A program made the translations under genes and the position numbers. From NCBI GenBank assembly GCA_002171085.1, contig NHGV01000007.1, positions 1 to 31,287 on the forward strand: 31,287 bases of DNA, in the 5' to 3' direction. Numbering within the stretch: the stretch's first letter is position 1; every line of letters begins with the position of its first letter. Shown here one piece after another: positions 1 through 7,374 of this stretch. The stretch is from Pelagibacteraceae bacterium TMED146. GTDB lineage: Bacteria > Pseudomonadota > Alphaproteobacteria > Pelagibacterales > Pelagibacteraceae. The notes under the pieces are model-generated. The model was not told the origin of the DNA. It saw only the letters and a program-made list of their open reading frames with translations, and made no database searches.

Positions 1-690
1 TTAAAAATAATATTTAGCTTTGGTATAGCTCTGATATTTCTTTTGATTTTAGAAAAAATTAATTTTTTACCAAAAAAACAATCACGTGAAATATTTATTA
101 ATCCTATTATCGATTTTTTTAAACGATATAAAAAAATTGCACTTATGATACTTCTTTTAATTGGACTATACAGAATAGCAGACGTCGTGATGGGAATTAT
201 GGCAAATATTTTTTACTTAGAAAAAGGTTATGAAATTAAAGATATAGCAACATTCTCTAAATTTTTTGGATTAATTGCAACAATCTTAGGTGGAATACTT
301 GGTGGAACGTTCGCGATGAAATTTGGAACTTATAAAAGCTTATTAATTGGTGCAATCACAGCTGCATTGACTAATGTTTTGTTTGCTTTTCTTGCTATAA
401 TAGAAAAAAACTTATCTTATTTAGCAACAATTATTATTGCAGATAATTTAGCAAGTGGATTTGCTGGAGCAGCCTTTGTTGTTTATTTGTCATCTTTAAC
501 TTCAATTAAATTTACAGCTACACAATATGCTCTTTTTACTTCTTTAATGCTTTTTATCCCAAAACTTATTGCCGGATATGCAGGTGGAATAGTTGATGTG
601 ATAGATTACCCAAGTTTTTTTATATTTACAGCCGTTTTAGGTTTTCCTGTAATTTTTTTAATCATTTTTCTCAATAAAAGAAAATTATAA
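1..690 (+). CDS. ampG: AmpG-like muropeptide permease (MFS), C-terminal part
   Basis: The reading frame is open from the first base of the window, so the N-terminal half of the protein lies outside; 229 residues are visible. The internal TTG at 43 is probably not the start, because hydrophobic coding sequence continues in frame upstream of it. The visible part has about six hydrophobic segments. The stretch around 'YRIADVVMG' and 'FYLEKGYEIKDIA', followed by a Gly-rich 'LGGILGG' helix, is typical of the second half of AmpG, the inner-membrane permease that imports anhydro-muropeptides from cell-wall turnover. It ends with a basic tail (NKRKL). The family call rests on these motifs and the membrane pattern; another MFS importer of similar layout cannot be ruled out. 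The next gene follows on the same strand about 35 bases later. Confidence 0.75.
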   Translation, partial: LKIIFSFGIALIFLLILEKINFLPKKQSREIFINPIIDFFKRYKKIALMILLLIGLYRIADVVMGIMANIFYLEKGYEIKDIATFSKFFGLIATILGGILGGTFAMKFGTYKSLLIGAITAALTNVLFAFLAIIEKNLSYLATIIIADNLASGFAGAAFVVYLSSLTSIKFTATQYALFTSLMLFIPKLIAGYAGGIVDVIDYPSFFIFTAVLGFPVIFLIIFLNKRKL

Positions 691-725
691 TTTTACAGCT
701 TTGTTAAGTGATGATAGTTGAGGTC

Positions 726-1049
726 ATGAATATCTTAAAAAATTTAATAATTATTACGTTATTAATGGTTGCAAATGCTAAAGCTGAATTCAAAACAATC
801 ACAAAAAAAGAGTTTATTGATAGAAATATTAAAGCATTAGAAAAAAGATTTGATCTTGTTGATACCAATAAAGATGGAAAAATCGATGCAAAAGAAAATG
901 AGGCTTATAAACAAAGTATAATCAATGCTAGAAAAGAACAAGCTAAAAGAAGAGCGGCATTGGCAAAAAAGATCGATACCAATAAAGACGGAAAGCTTTC
1001 AAAAGAAGAAATAGAAAATTTTAAGAAAAAACAAAATACTAAAAAATAA
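726..1049 (+). CDS. Secreted EF-hand calcium-binding protein
   Basis: A 107-residue protein with a signal peptide (basic start, hydrophobic residues 7–15, cleavage probably after ANAKA near residue 20) and two canonical EF-hand loops. Loop 1 spans D46–E57 (DTNKDGKIDAKE); loop 2 spans D84–E95 (DTNKDGKLSKEE). Both have acidic or polar ligands at positions 1, 3, 5, 9 and 12, so calcium binding is likely. A Lys/Arg/Ala-rich helix joins them. I chose the ATG at 726 because it gives a clean signal peptide; in-frame starts at 708 (GTG) and 711 (ATG) would add acidic residues before it. It is probably periplasmic. The function is unknown beyond calcium binding. Its 3' end overlaps the convergent TauE-like gene by 11 bases. 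Confidence 0.8.
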   Translation: MNILKNLIIITLLMVANAKAEFKTITKKEFIDRNIKALEKRFDLVDTNKDGKIDAKENEAYKQSIINARKEQAKRRAALAKKIDTNKDGKLSKEEIENFKKKQNTKK

Positions 1050-1797
1050 TTTTAATTATTAACAAGCCACCCATAAGAACTAACATTATATTAAATAAAG
1101 TTTTAAAAAAACTTTCACTAATTCTTTTTCTCAATATTGCACCAAAATAAACTCCAATCAATATTGGAACGCATGCCAATAAAGAGATAATTAGTTTATT
1201 AATATTAATCATTCCATATGAGCTAAATAATACTAATTGCATTGAGGCAAATATAAAAAAACTTAAACCCATTAACTGAATAACTTTATTCTTTGAATAG
1301 TTAAGTGATTGAATAAGAAAAATAAAGGGCATCGTATAAATACTAGTTACACCTGTAGTAAGTCCTGTAATTGAACCAATTATTAATTGAATTTTTTTGG
1401 ATTTATAATTCTTTATTTTAATTTCATACTTCATCAATGAAAGGAGTGAATTAATAATCAATAATAATGCTAAAATTATTAAAATAGTATCTGACTTTAA
1501 AATAATTAAAAAATAAAAACCTGGAAAAATAAATAAAAAAGACCCAATCAGAAAGAGTTTAACATCACTAATAATTTCTCTTAAATTGTTGCCATCTAAC
1601 ATTTGATAAAGATTTGTTAAAATTACCGGAATTAATATGATTGATATTGAATCTTTAATATCAAATACAAAACTTAACAACGTAAGCGTCACTGTTGGAA
1701 GTCCGACACCTATTAGACCTTTGACTATCCCGCCAGCTAAAAAAATTAAAACTACTTGAATTAATATTATAGAATCTATATTCGATATCGATATCAT
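1039..1797 (-). CDS. TauE/SafE-family membrane permease
   Basis: A 252-residue, almost wholly hydrophobic protein with about eight predicted membrane segments. The N-terminal segment with 'AGGIVKGLIGVGLPTV' is the recognisable repeat motif of the TauE/SafE (old DUF81) family, and a second Gly-rich repeat, 'IGSITGLTTGVTSIY', lies near the middle, as expected for this internally duplicated fold. Characterised members export sulfite, sulfoacetate or related organosulfur anions across the inner membrane; the substrate here cannot be read from the sequence. It is transcribed alone, divergent from the zinc-ribbon gene 31 bases away, and overlaps the end of the EF-hand gene. Confidence 0.82.
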   Translation of the reverse strand: MISISNIDSIILIQVVLIFLAGGIVKGLIGVGLPTVTLTLLSFVFDIKDSISIILIPVILTNLYQMLDGNNLREIISDVKLFLIGSFLFIFPGFYFLIILKSDTILIILALLLIINSLLSLMKYEIKIKNYKSKKIQLIIGSITGLTTGVTSIYTMPFIFLIQSLNYSKNKVIQLMGLSFFIFASMQLVLFSSYGMININKLIISLLACVPILIGVYFGAILRKRISESFFKTLFNIMLVLMGGLLIIKIIF

Positions 1798-1811
1798 TAG
1801 GTTTTAAATTT

Positions 1812-1817
1812 TATAAT
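1812..1817 (+). promoter_or_regulatory. Candidate -10 box for the zinc-ribbon gene
   Basis: A perfect TATAAT lies exactly 11 bases before the ATG at 1829. Initiation 6–9 bases downstream would leave a leader of only a few bases, and there is no Shine–Dalgarno sequence in that space. No good -35 box is visible at the right distance. The same TATAAT–N11–ATG arrangement occurs before carD and before the VTT-protein gene. Confidence 0.5.
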
Positions 1818-1828
1818 ACAAATAATAT

Positions 1829-2293
1829 ATGATTATTGAATGCAAATGTAAGAAATACAAGTTTAAAATCCCAGACGAAGAAATCATACTACCTGGAAGA
1901 ACCTTGCAATGTTCAATTTGTAATGAAGAGTGGTATCAAGAATTTAAAATAAATCCAGGTAGTACTCTAAACATTAAAGAAGATAATCAAAAAGATTTAT
2001 TGAAAGAAATGAATCCTTCTAAAAATAATTCTAAACTATCAAACAAAAAAAAGCCGAAAGAAAAAAAAGAAAAAAGATCATATTTATTAATTTTAACTTT
2101 AATATTTTTTCTCTTAATTTTCATAATTTATAAATTGGCATTTCATTATAAATATTTAGTAATTTCTTCAAACCCCTCTTTTATAAATTTCTATGAAAGT
2201 TTAGAAATTATTACTGAAATATTAAAAGCTAATATAAGTTTTGTGAAAGAGATAATCTTAGAAGCTACAAAAAAAATACAAAATAAAATTTAA
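1829..2293 (+). CDS. Zinc-ribbon (MJ0042-type) single-pass membrane protein
   Basis: A 154-residue protein. The N-terminus carries a CxC (C5, C7) and a CxxC (C28, C31) pair spaced like the MJ0042 zinc-ribbon found at the N-terminus of many alphaproteobacterial membrane proteins (often with DUF3426). A Lys-rich linker (about residues 55–84) leads to one transmembrane helix at about 85–103 and a short C-terminal region. This places the zinc knuckle in the cytoplasm if the positive-inside rule holds. No enzyme motif is present, and the function is unknown. Its stop codon shares a base with the ATG of the NlpC/P60 gene (TAATG), suggesting translational coupling. Confidence 0.75.
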   Translation: MIIECKCKKYKFKIPDEEIILPGRTLQCSICNEEWYQEFKINPGSTLNIKEDNQKDLLKEMNPSKNNSKLSNKKKPKEKKEKRSYLLILTLIFFLLIFIIYKLAFHYKYLVISSNPSFINFYESLEIITEILKANISFVKEIILEATKKIQNKI

Positions 2294-3048
2294 TGAATAA
2301 TATTTATTCTATAATAAAAAATAAATCCTCACTTTTTAAAAAAGCTAATACAAAATCAGAAAAGCTTAAAGAAGTAATTTTTGGAGAAAAATTTGTTAAA
2401 TTAAAACAAATAAAAGATTTATATTATGGTTATACGCAAAATGACAAATATTATGGTTATATAAAAAAAAAACATCTCGATAATATTCAATTAAAGCAAA
2501 ATTATATTGTCAACAGTGGTAAAGCATATTTATTTAAACGTAATAACGTACAATCAAAAACTGAAAAATATTTATATTTAAATTCGAAAGTTTATATTTC
2601 TCAAATAGGTCCAAAATTTTCAAAGATTGGTGATTTATGGATAAAAAACACTGACATAAAATTAATCAAAAAAATTAAAAAAATTAATTTTTTAAAAAAA
2701 ACTAAAATTTTTAATAATGTTAAGTACGTATGGGGTGGTAATACTATTGATGGTATCGATTGCTCTGGATTAGTTCAAGAACTAATGAAAAACAATTTTT
2801 TAAAATGTCCTAGAGATAGCAAAGATCAAGAAAAATTTTTTAAAAAAAAAATTAATTTAAAACAAATTAAAAAGGGGGATCTTTTATTTTGGAAAGGACA
2901 TGTTGCAATTTCAATTAATAAAAAAGAATGCATTCACGCATTTGGACCAAGAAAGAAAGTGGTAAAAATGAAAATTTGTAATGTTATTTCTGAACTTGAA
3001 AAAAAATCTCTAAAACTGAGTTCCATAAAAAGACCATTGTTTAAATAA
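2293..3048 (+). CDS. NlpC/P60 cysteine peptidase with SH3-like repeats
   Basis: A 251-residue protein. Residues 1–125 look like two bacterial SH3-type repeats (the first around 5–65, with 'YYGYTQNDKYYGYI'; the second around 70–125). The C-terminal NlpC/P60 domain has the 'WGGNTIDGIDCSGL' active-site block (Cys157), a histidine in 'KGHVAIS' (H203) and a third polar residue in 'CIHAFGP' (H215), giving the usual Cys-His-His triad. Such enzymes cut gamma-D-Glu–diamino-acid bonds in peptidoglycan stem peptides. No signal peptide is visible at this start, as in many alphaproteobacterial dipeptidyl-peptidase VI-like members that act on recycled muropeptides in the cytoplasm; that role is inferred. 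A long inverted repeat begins at its stop codon. Confidence 0.85.
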   Translation: MNNIYSIIKNKSSLFKKANTKSEKLKEVIFGEKFVKLKQIKDLYYGYTQNDKYYGYIKKKHLDNIQLKQNYIVNSGKAYLFKRNNVQSKTEKYLYLNSKVYISQIGPKFSKIGDLWIKNTDIKLIKKIKKINFLKKTKIFNNVKYVWGGNTIDGIDCSGLVQELMKNNFLKCPRDSKDQEKFFKKKINLKQIKKGDLLFWKGHVAISINKKECIHAFGPRKKVVKMKICNVISELEKKSLKLSSIKRPLFK

Positions 3049-3099
3049 GAACATTTTTATGGTTGATTCGGTCGCCTTTTATCCATAATTTGTTCTTAT
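3045..3099 (+). other. Long imperfect inverted repeat (RNA hairpin) between NlpC gene and helicase gene
   Basis: ATAAGAACA (3045–3053) is the exact reverse complement of TGTTCTTAT (3091–3099). Inside it, TTATGG (3057–3062) pairs with CCATAA (3083–3088), separated from the outer stem by a 3/2-base internal loop. That is 15 base pairs around a 20-base loop. The outer stem includes the NlpC stop codon. No T-run follows on the plus strand, so this is not a standard intrinsic terminator. It could be a processing site, a 3'-end stabiliser, or a leader structure for the helicase gene whose ATG is at 3132. Confidence 0.6.
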
Positions 3100-3131
3100 A
3101 CTTTATCAAAATATAGTAGGTCAAAAATTTT

Positions 3132-5603
3132 ATGACACAAGTAACCAATTCTCAAATTTTAGCTATATTGGGTCCTACCAATACAGGTAAAACTTTTCTT
3201 GCTATCGAAAGAATGCTCGAGCACGGCAATGGAGTAATCGGATTTCCATTAAGGTTACTTGCCAGAGAAGTTTATGACAAAATTATAAATAGAATTGGTC
3301 CAGAACGTGTAGCATTAGTAACAGGTGAAGAAAAAATTATACCTCCGAAATCCGATTATTATCTTTGTACAGTTGAATCAATGCCCCTTGATATTAATTT
3401 CGAATTTGTAGCAATTGATGAAATACAAATGTGTGCAGATCCAGAGCGTGGACATATTTTTACTGATCGTCTTTTAAATTTTAGAGGTGATAAATTAACT
3501 ATGTTTTTAGGTTCTGATACAATTAAAAAATTAATTACAACCTTAGTACCTGAAACAGAATTTATTTATCGTGAAAGACTCTCTAAATTAACTTATTCAG
3601 GTTACAAAAAGATATCTAGAATTAAACCAAGAAGTGCTATCATCGCTTTTTCTGTTGATGATGTTTATGCTTTAGCAGAATTTGTAAGGCGTCAAAAAGG
3701 TGGTGCAGCAGTAGTCATGGGCTCTCTAAGCCCAAAAACAAGAAATTCTCAAGTGGATATTTATCAGTCTGGTGATGTTGATTTTTTAATCGCTACAGAT
3801 GCTATTGGTATGGGCATAAATATGGATATTGAAAATGTATATTTCAGTGGTTTAAAAAAATATGATGGAAAACAAATTAGAAATTTAAGAGATAGTGAAA
3901 TTGGTCAAATCAGTGGTCGAGCAGGTAGGTATATGAATGATGGTTGGTTTGGAACTACGGGTGAATGCGAAAAATTGACTGATGAACAAATTGAAAAATT
4001 GGAAAATCATAAATTTGATGATGTATTAAATATATTTTGGAGAAACTCCAAATTAGATTTTTCATCAAGTTCTGCATTAATTAATAGCTTAAACTTAAAA
4101 CCAAAATATGAAAATCTTGTTAGAAATAAAGATTTAATAGATGAAAGTACTTTTAGGTATTTAGTTTCAGAGAAATCAAACTTAAATTTTTCAAATAGTA
4201 ATCACCAAGTAAAATTATTATGGGAATGTTGCCAAATACCGGATTTTACTAAAAGCTCATACAATGAACATACTGATATAATCTATAAAGTCTTCTCCTT
4301 CTTATCTTCAGATAAAGGAAAGATAACTAACAATTGGATGAAACAACAATTAAATAATTTAAATAATTTTGAAGGAAACATTGATAGCTTAGCAAATAGA
4401 ATTTCTTATATAAGAACATGGTCCTATGTTTCAAATAAAAGTAACTGGGTAGAAAACGCTGATTATTGGATTGCTAAAACCAAAGATATTGAAGATAAAT
4501 TATCTGAAAAACTTCACGATGAACTAACAAAAAGTTTTGTTGATAAAAGAATAAGTGTTTTATCTAAAGGGTTAAAACAAGATATTGAGCTTGATACAAA
4601 AATTGTTGAGCAAGATAAGATATTTATTAATGATCATTATATTGGGAAAATTAATGGTCTTAAAATTGAATTGGACTATTCTAAATCAAATTTAGATACA
4701 GATATTAAATCACTAAAAAAGGCTGCAAGATCTGGGGCTAAAGAAGAGTTAAAAAATAGAATTAATACAATTTCTAAAAATTTAAATAAATTAGAATTAA
4801 AAGAGGATTGTAAAATCTATTGGGCAAATAAAAAAGTTGCTGAAATAAAACCCGGAAAAAATTATCTTAATCCTTCAATAAAATTAATCACTGATGATAC
4901 TCTTCAAGACCATGATTATGCTCAATTAAAACACAATTTAGAGAAATGGCTTGAGGATGAAAAACATATCCATTTAAATGACCTGCTTTCTATTGAAAAG
5001 GCAAGCTTAAAAAATTCATTTGCGCGAGGCCTGAGTTATCAATTATTTGAAAATAATGGAGTACTAGAAAGAAAAGAGGCAAATGAAATTATTAAAAATG
5101 TCTCAAAACAGGAAAGGTTTGAATTAAGAAAGAAAGGAATAAAAATAGGAAAATATCATATCTACCAACCAAGGATGATAAGGCCTAATGCAGTTAAGTT
5201 TAAGACTATTTTATGGAAATGTTTTAATTATAAGAAGGATATAAATTATCCAAATTTTGGCTTAAATTTTTTAAAAAATTTTAAAAATAAAGATGATAAA
5301 TTTTTAAGAATTTGTGGCTTCGAAACTTTTGGTAAATTTATTATCAGAGTTGATATTCTTGAAAGATTATTTCTTGAAATTTTATCAAAATCCAAAAATT
5401 TTAAATTTAAACTAGACGTAAAAATTATAAATTTGCTTGGGTGTACAAAAGATGATTTTATTCAATTTATTAAAATTTTAGGGTACCAACTTATTAACTC
5501 TGAGAATGAAGCTGAGTTTAAATATTTACCTAAAAAAAACAAAAAAACTAAAAAAAAGCAAGTATCAAATGCATTTTCAGTTTTAGAAAAACTAAAAATT
5601 TAA
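3132..5603 (+). CDS. Suv3-like superfamily 2 RNA helicase
   Basis: An 823-residue helicase. Motif I is GPTNTGKT (residues 14–21), motif II is DEIQ (96–99, the Suv3-type variant of DEAD), motif V is ATDAIGMGIN (221–230) and motif VI is QISGRAGR (259–266). The long C-terminal half resembles the alphaproteobacterial Suv3/MgpS-like helicases. The tail is Lys-rich. Mitochondrial Suv3 unwinds RNA for the degradosome, and a role in RNA turnover is a reasonable inference here. The start follows a weak TAGG 11 bases upstream. In many alphaproteobacteria this gene sits before an S4-domain gene, fdxA and carD; here a TerB-like gene occupies the S4 position three bases downstream. Confidence 0.88.
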   Translation: MTQVTNSQILAILGPTNTGKTFLAIERMLEHGNGVIGFPLRLLAREVYDKIINRIGPERVALVTGEEKIIPPKSDYYLCTVESMPLDINFEFVAIDEIQMCADPERGHIFTDRLLNFRGDKLTMFLGSDTIKKLITTLVPETEFIYRERLSKLTYSGYKKISRIKPRSAIIAFSVDDVYALAEFVRRQKGGAAVVMGSLSPKTRNSQVDIYQSGDVDFLIATDAIGMGINMDIENVYFSGLKKYDGKQIRNLRDSEIGQISGRAGRYMNDGWFGTTGECEKLTDEQIEKLENHKFDDVLNIFWRNSKLDFSSSSALINSLNLKPKYENLVRNKDLIDESTFRYLVSEKSNLNFSNSNHQVKLLWECCQIPDFTKSSYNEHTDIIYKVFSFLSSDKGKITNNWMKQQLNNLNNFEGNIDSLANRISYIRTWSYVSNKSNWVENADYWIAKTKDIEDKLSEKLHDELTKSFVDKRISVLSKGLKQDIELDTKIVEQDKIFINDHYIGKINGLKIELDYSKSNLDTDIKSLKKAARSGAKEELKNRINTISKNLNKLELKEDCKIYWANKKVAEIKPGKNYLNPSIKLITDDTLQDHDYAQLKHNLEKWLEDEKHIHLNDLLSIEKASLKNSFARGLSYQLFENNGVLERKEANEIIKNVSKQERFELRKKGIKIGKYHIYQPRMIRPNAVKFKTILWKCFNYKKDINYPNFGLNFLKNFKNKDDKFLRICGFETFGKFIIRVDILERLFLEILSKSKNFKFKLDVKIINLLGCTKDDFIQFIKILGYQLINSENEAEFKYLPKKNKKTKKKQVSNAFSVLEKLKI

Positions 5604-5606
5604 CTA

Positions 5607-6035
5607 ATGTTTTGGAATAAAGAAAAAGATCAAAAACAAAATTTTAAAGATATAGAAATTGCTACATGTATGCTTCTAATACACGCTGCAAGAACTGATA
5701 ATCAATTGGATGATAAAGAAATTAGAATAATTAAAGAAAGTTTATTTGAACTTGGATTAAAAGATAAAAATTACATAGATAAACTTTATAATTACTCTAA
5801 AAAAAAAGAAAATGATTCTGTTGAAATATTTAATATGACTAAAGAAATTAAAAAATTACAATATGAACAAAGACTAGAAATTGTTGAAATGATGCTCAAA
5901 GTAATATATTCGGACAGTGAATTATGTGAGTTTGAAGATAGGCTAGTGAGAAAAGTTGCTGGTTTAATTTATATTGAAAATAAAGATTTAGGAGAAATTA
6001 AATTAAAAATTAAAAATGACTTATATAGTAAATGA
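5607..6035 (+). CDS. TerB-like (tellurite resistance TerB family) protein
   Basis: A 142-residue, all-helical protein. It matches the TerB/DjlA-like helical fold: an opening helix '[21 protein letters not shown]' in which an acidic pair follows a small-residue helix, and the repeat-like second half '[22 protein letters not shown]' with the same D-x-E-L/xxE-D pattern. TerB-family domains bind metals through conserved acidic residues and act near the membrane; no tellurite role should be assumed. It starts three bases after the helicase stop and its last 20 bases overlap fdxA, so it is embedded in the helicase–fdxA–carD cluster, probably as one transcript. Confidence 0.78.
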   Translation: MFWNKEKDQKQNFKDIEIATCMLLIHAARTDNQLDDKEIRIIKESLFELGLKDKNYIDKLYNYSKKKENDSVEIFNMTKEIKKLQYEQRLEIVEMMLKVIYSDSELCEFEDRLVRKVAGLIYIENKDLGEIKLKIKNDLYSK

Positions 6036-6339
6036 AAAATGTATTAAATGTAAACTTACTGACTGTGTTGAGGTATGCCCAGTAGACTGTTTCTATGAGG
6101 GCGAAAATATGCTTGTGATTAATCCTGACGAATGTATTGATTGTGGAGTTTGCGAACCAGAGTGTCCTATTGATGCAATTGAGCCAGATACAAATGCTAA
6201 CGTTGAAGAAATGTTATTAGTTAACAAAGAATATTCTCTAAAATGGCCAAATATTTCGAAAAAGAAAGAGCCATTGAATGATTGGGAAAAATATAAAGAC
6301 GAAAAAGATAAATTTAATAAGTATTTCAAAAAAAAATAA
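6016..6339 (+). CDS. fdxA: 7Fe ferredoxin FdxA
   Basis: A 107-residue ferredoxin with both clusters readable. By comparison with Azotobacter ferredoxin I, C9, C17, C21 and C50 should hold the 3Fe-4S cluster, and C25, C40, C43 and C46 the 4Fe-4S cluster; C12 is the extra cysteine. The motifs are [17 protein letters not shown] and [12 protein letters not shown]. The C-terminal extension of about 50 residues, ending in a Lys-rich tail, is usual for the alphaproteobacterial FdxA type. It is a cytoplasmic low-potential electron carrier; the partner is not identified by context. The start overlaps the end of the TerB-like gene by 20 bases, implying translational coupling. Confidence 0.95.
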   Translation: MTYIVNEKCIKCKLTDCVEVCPVDCFYEGENMLVINPDECIDCGVCEPECPIDAIEPDTNANVEEMLLVNKEYSLKWPNISKKKEPLNDWEKYKDEKDKFNKYFKKK

Positions 6340-6362
6340 TATCATCTCTTTACTAATTAAGA

Positions 6363-6389
6363 TTGAAAAGAAGGTATTAATAATATAAT
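6363..6389 (+). promoter_or_regulatory. Candidate promoter of carD
   Basis: TTGAAA (6363–6368) and a perfect TATAAT (6384–6389) are separated by 15 bases, a little shorter than optimal. Initiation would occur within a few bases of the ATG at 6401, giving a very short leader or a leaderless message. The promoter supports 6401 as the carD start and gives carD its own transcription in addition to read-through from fdxA. Confidence 0.55.
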
Positions 6390-6400
6390 CCACTGCATCT

Positions 6401-7170
6401 ATGCCAAAAAAGACAAAAGCAAAATCAAAAAAAATTGTTAAGAAAAAAGTTGCAAAAAAAGTAGTAAAAAAAACTAGTAAAAAAGTTGTAAAAAAAGTTT
6501 TAAAAAAAAGGCTAAAACAAAACAACCTAGAGTATCTAAAAAAGATTTAGGCAAAAAAGTTGTTGAGAAACCACCTGTTCAGAATACTCAATTCAAACCT
6601 TCTCAACAAAATGATATTGTAGAAATAAAAAAAATTAAAAAACAGGAAACCGAAAAAAGGACATATAAAGTTAAAGATTATGTGATCTACCCAAAGCACG
6701 GAATTGGTCAAATTATATCTGTAGACAAGCTTACAATAGCAGGTATCGAAGCTAGTGTTTATAAAATTGAAATCACAAAAGATAAATTAAATCTTACAAT
6801 TCCAACGAATCAACAACAACACCTAAGACCACTGTCTAGTCTAAACCAGATAAATAAAGCTCTTTCAATTTTGAAAGGCAAAGCAAAAATTAAAAGGACA
6901 ATGTGGAGTAGACGAGCAGCAGAGTACGAACAAAAAATTAATTCAGGTGACATTTACCAAATTGCCGAAGTAGTGAGAGATTTAAATAAGAATACTGACA
7001 TGCCAGTTGATCAATCTTACAGTGAACGTCAACTATTTGAAAAAGCTTATGATAGATTACTTGGTGAAGTATCTATTGTATTAAAAATTTCCGAAGAAGA
7101 AGGTAAGGCAAGACTTAATAAAGCTCTTGGTAAAAAAGTAGTAGAAGAAACCTCTAATACACCCGCATAA
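6401..7170 (+). CDS. carD: CarD-family RNA polymerase-binding regulator with lysine-rich N-terminal tail; frame change inside
   Basis: The CarD core begins at 'YKVKDYVIYPKHGIGQI' and runs to the stop at 7168–7170. It has the Tudor-like RNA polymerase interaction domain followed by the helical DNA-binding domain ('KIKRTMWSRRAAEYEQKI'). CarD binds the RNAP beta subunit and stabilises open complexes, typically at rRNA and other growth promoters. The only good start, ATG 6401 just after a promoter, opens a different frame. That frame encodes MPKKTKAKSKKIVKKK and then xxKK repeats, but stops at TAG 6548–6550. A single -1 shift at the A8 run 6502–6509 (in T TTA AAA AAA A) restores one continuous protein of 256 residues. 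Between frame opening (6481) and GTG 6682 the core frame has no ATG, GTG or TTG, and GTG 6682 would cut off the first beta strand. Explanations: programmed slippage, polymerase slippage, a true deletion, or a homopolymer sequencing error. Confidence 0.85.
6449..6509 (+). repeat. Five degenerate 12-nt tandem repeats coding for a [V/T]xKK tail
   Basis: Units start at 6449, 6461, 6473, 6485 and 6497. Each consists of two variable codons followed by AAAAAA, encoding VAKK, VVKK, TSKK, VVKK and VLKK. The last unit is where the A-run is eight long and the carD frame changes. The basic tail resembles histone H1-like C-terminal tails in composition. Repeat units of this kind expand, contract and lose single A residues easily. 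Confidence 0.85.
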
Positions 7171-7206
7171 AAAAAACGCCCTTCCGAATGAGAAGAGCGT
7201 TTTTTT
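7171..7206 (+). terminator. Bidirectional intrinsic terminator between carD and the small basic gene
   Basis: An A-run, then CGCcCTTC, a 7-base loop, GAAGaGCG and a T-run form a stem with one C/A mismatch. It is flanked by A-runs on the left and T-runs on the right, so it works in both directions: after carD on plus and after the 37-residue gene on minus. It is the only convincing rho-independent terminator I see in the window. Confidence 0.9.
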
Positions 7207-7232
7207 GTAAAAGATTACTTAAAAGTAAAAAA

Positions 7233-7346
7233 CTATCTTTTCTTTCTTCTTTTAGTAGCTTTTTTCTTTTTAGTTTTTCTTTTCTTAGTAGCTTTTTTGG
7301 CTTTCTTCTTAGTAGCCTTTTTAGCTTTTTTTCTTCTTTTAGCCAT
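7233..7346 (-). CDS. 37-residue Lys/Arg/Ala-rich basic protein (histone H1-like tail peptide)
   Basis: Too short for common ORF cut-offs, but strongly supported. The ATG at 7344–7346 is preceded by a near-perfect Shine–Dalgarno AGGGAGG (7354–7360 on the minus strand) at 7 bases. The product starts MAKRRKKAKKATKKKAKKAT, continues with more KK and ATK blocks, and ends KRRKKR. It consists only of K, R, A and T after the initiator Met. Internal repeats are AKKATKK (twice) and a final KKATKRRKK. Such composition is that of histone H1-like or Hc1/Hc2-like nucleoid proteins, so binding nucleic acid is the likely role; that is inference from composition. A candidate promoter, an inverted repeat in the leader and the shared terminator downstream complete a full transcription unit. 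The Lys-rich tail of neighbouring carD is similar in composition. Confidence 0.85.
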   Translation of the reverse strand: MAKRRKKAKKATKKKAKKATKKRKTKKKKATKRRKKR

Positions 7347-7374
7347 CTCCGTTCCTCCCTTTAAAGTTTGGAGT

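Noticed and set aside
6093..6329. Minus-strand frame over fdxA
   Set aside because: Antisense of a clearly recognised ferredoxin; no ribosome-binding site or family motif.
6238..6525. Minus-strand frame rich in Phe
   Set aside because: It is the antisense of the Lys-rich carD tail and fdxA end; poly-A antisense gives poly-Phe with no start signals.
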